Positions 30,768 through 30,832 of a stretch of 30,832 bases of DNA are shown here, piece by piece. The notes under the pieces were generated by a model. It searched no databases and was not told where the DNA came from. It was given only the letters and a program-made list of their open reading frames with translations. This DNA is from a bacterium (GTDB taxonomy: Bacteria > Spirochaetota > UBA4802 > UBA5550), in assembly GCA_024224995.1 (NCBI GenBank), contig JAAENB010000038.1:1-30832 (forward strand), read 5' to 3'. How positions within the stretch are numbered: position 1 is the stretch's first letter; each line of letters begins with the position of its first letter. The position numbers and the translations under genes were made by a program.

Positions 30768-30832
30768 GGCGTGGATTATATGCTATGGTTTGTGATTTAT
30801 CAGTCTTTTCCTTCAATTATTTTTTTTACGCG

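Noticed and set aside
30505..30816. 103-codon minus-strand frame with TTG start
   Set aside because: The overlapping frame from ATG 30767 has a convincing signal peptide; this one has none and overlaps the opposite barrel gene.

Overview
The window looks like chromosomal DNA of a Gram-negative-type bacterium of moderate GC. I favour an uncultured Spirochaetota (Leptospirales-like) lineage. The grounds are three proteins with a jelly-roll plus 7TM sensor (7TMR-DISM type) fused to different outputs, many lipoproteins with relaxed lipoboxes, and CsgG-like/outer-membrane-barrel proteins. This is inference from protein style, not from a marker gene. No tRNA, rRNA, transposase, CRISPR array or phage gene was recognised.

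Left edge (1-1544): two minus-strand lipoprotein genes, an SBBP beta-propeller protein cut by the window edge and a small MmpS-like lipoprotein.

Core (1721-16550): five plus-strand genes. A 7TM-sensor SpoIIE/PP2C phosphatase comes first with its own consensus promoter. A second consensus promoter precedes a 2655-residue iterative polyketide synthase related to the enediyne/polyene PKSE group (KS-AT-ACP-ACP-ACP-KR-DH-PPTase-hotdog-hotdog). A PhzF-family isomerase, a double-core hybrid histidine kinase and a LytTR response regulator follow almost without gaps. The phosphatase and the kinase carry clearly paralogous sensor domains, so the synthase operon is bracketed by two receivers that may read the same signal. 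The enediyne accessory cassette is absent, so a polyene or other reduced/aromatic product is more likely than an enediyne.

Middle (16555-25444): an L-serine dehydratase; a secreted serine-hydrolase-like protein with a membrane-anchored partner; a tandemly duplicated two-gene unit (CsgG-like plus beta-barrel protein, then DUF1566 lipoprotein); and a membrane-bound AraC-type regulator with a jelly-roll/7TM sensor.

Right part (25445-30832): a patatin-like phospholipase, a B12-binding-type radical SAM protein, a small HEAT-like membrane protein, a frameshifted outer-membrane protein gene and a small secreted protein.

The non-coding DNA is rich in structure. Two hairpin elements (near 17.9 kb and 25.6 kb) share flanks and a 32-nt loop but have completely different, fully self-complementary stems. 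A third hairpin (25.8 kb) carries the same loop inverted. There is also a 245-nt foldback element, several perfect palindromes beside the patatin gene and an 84-nt direct repeat. The PKS system and this variable-stem hairpin family are the two items most worth follow-up.
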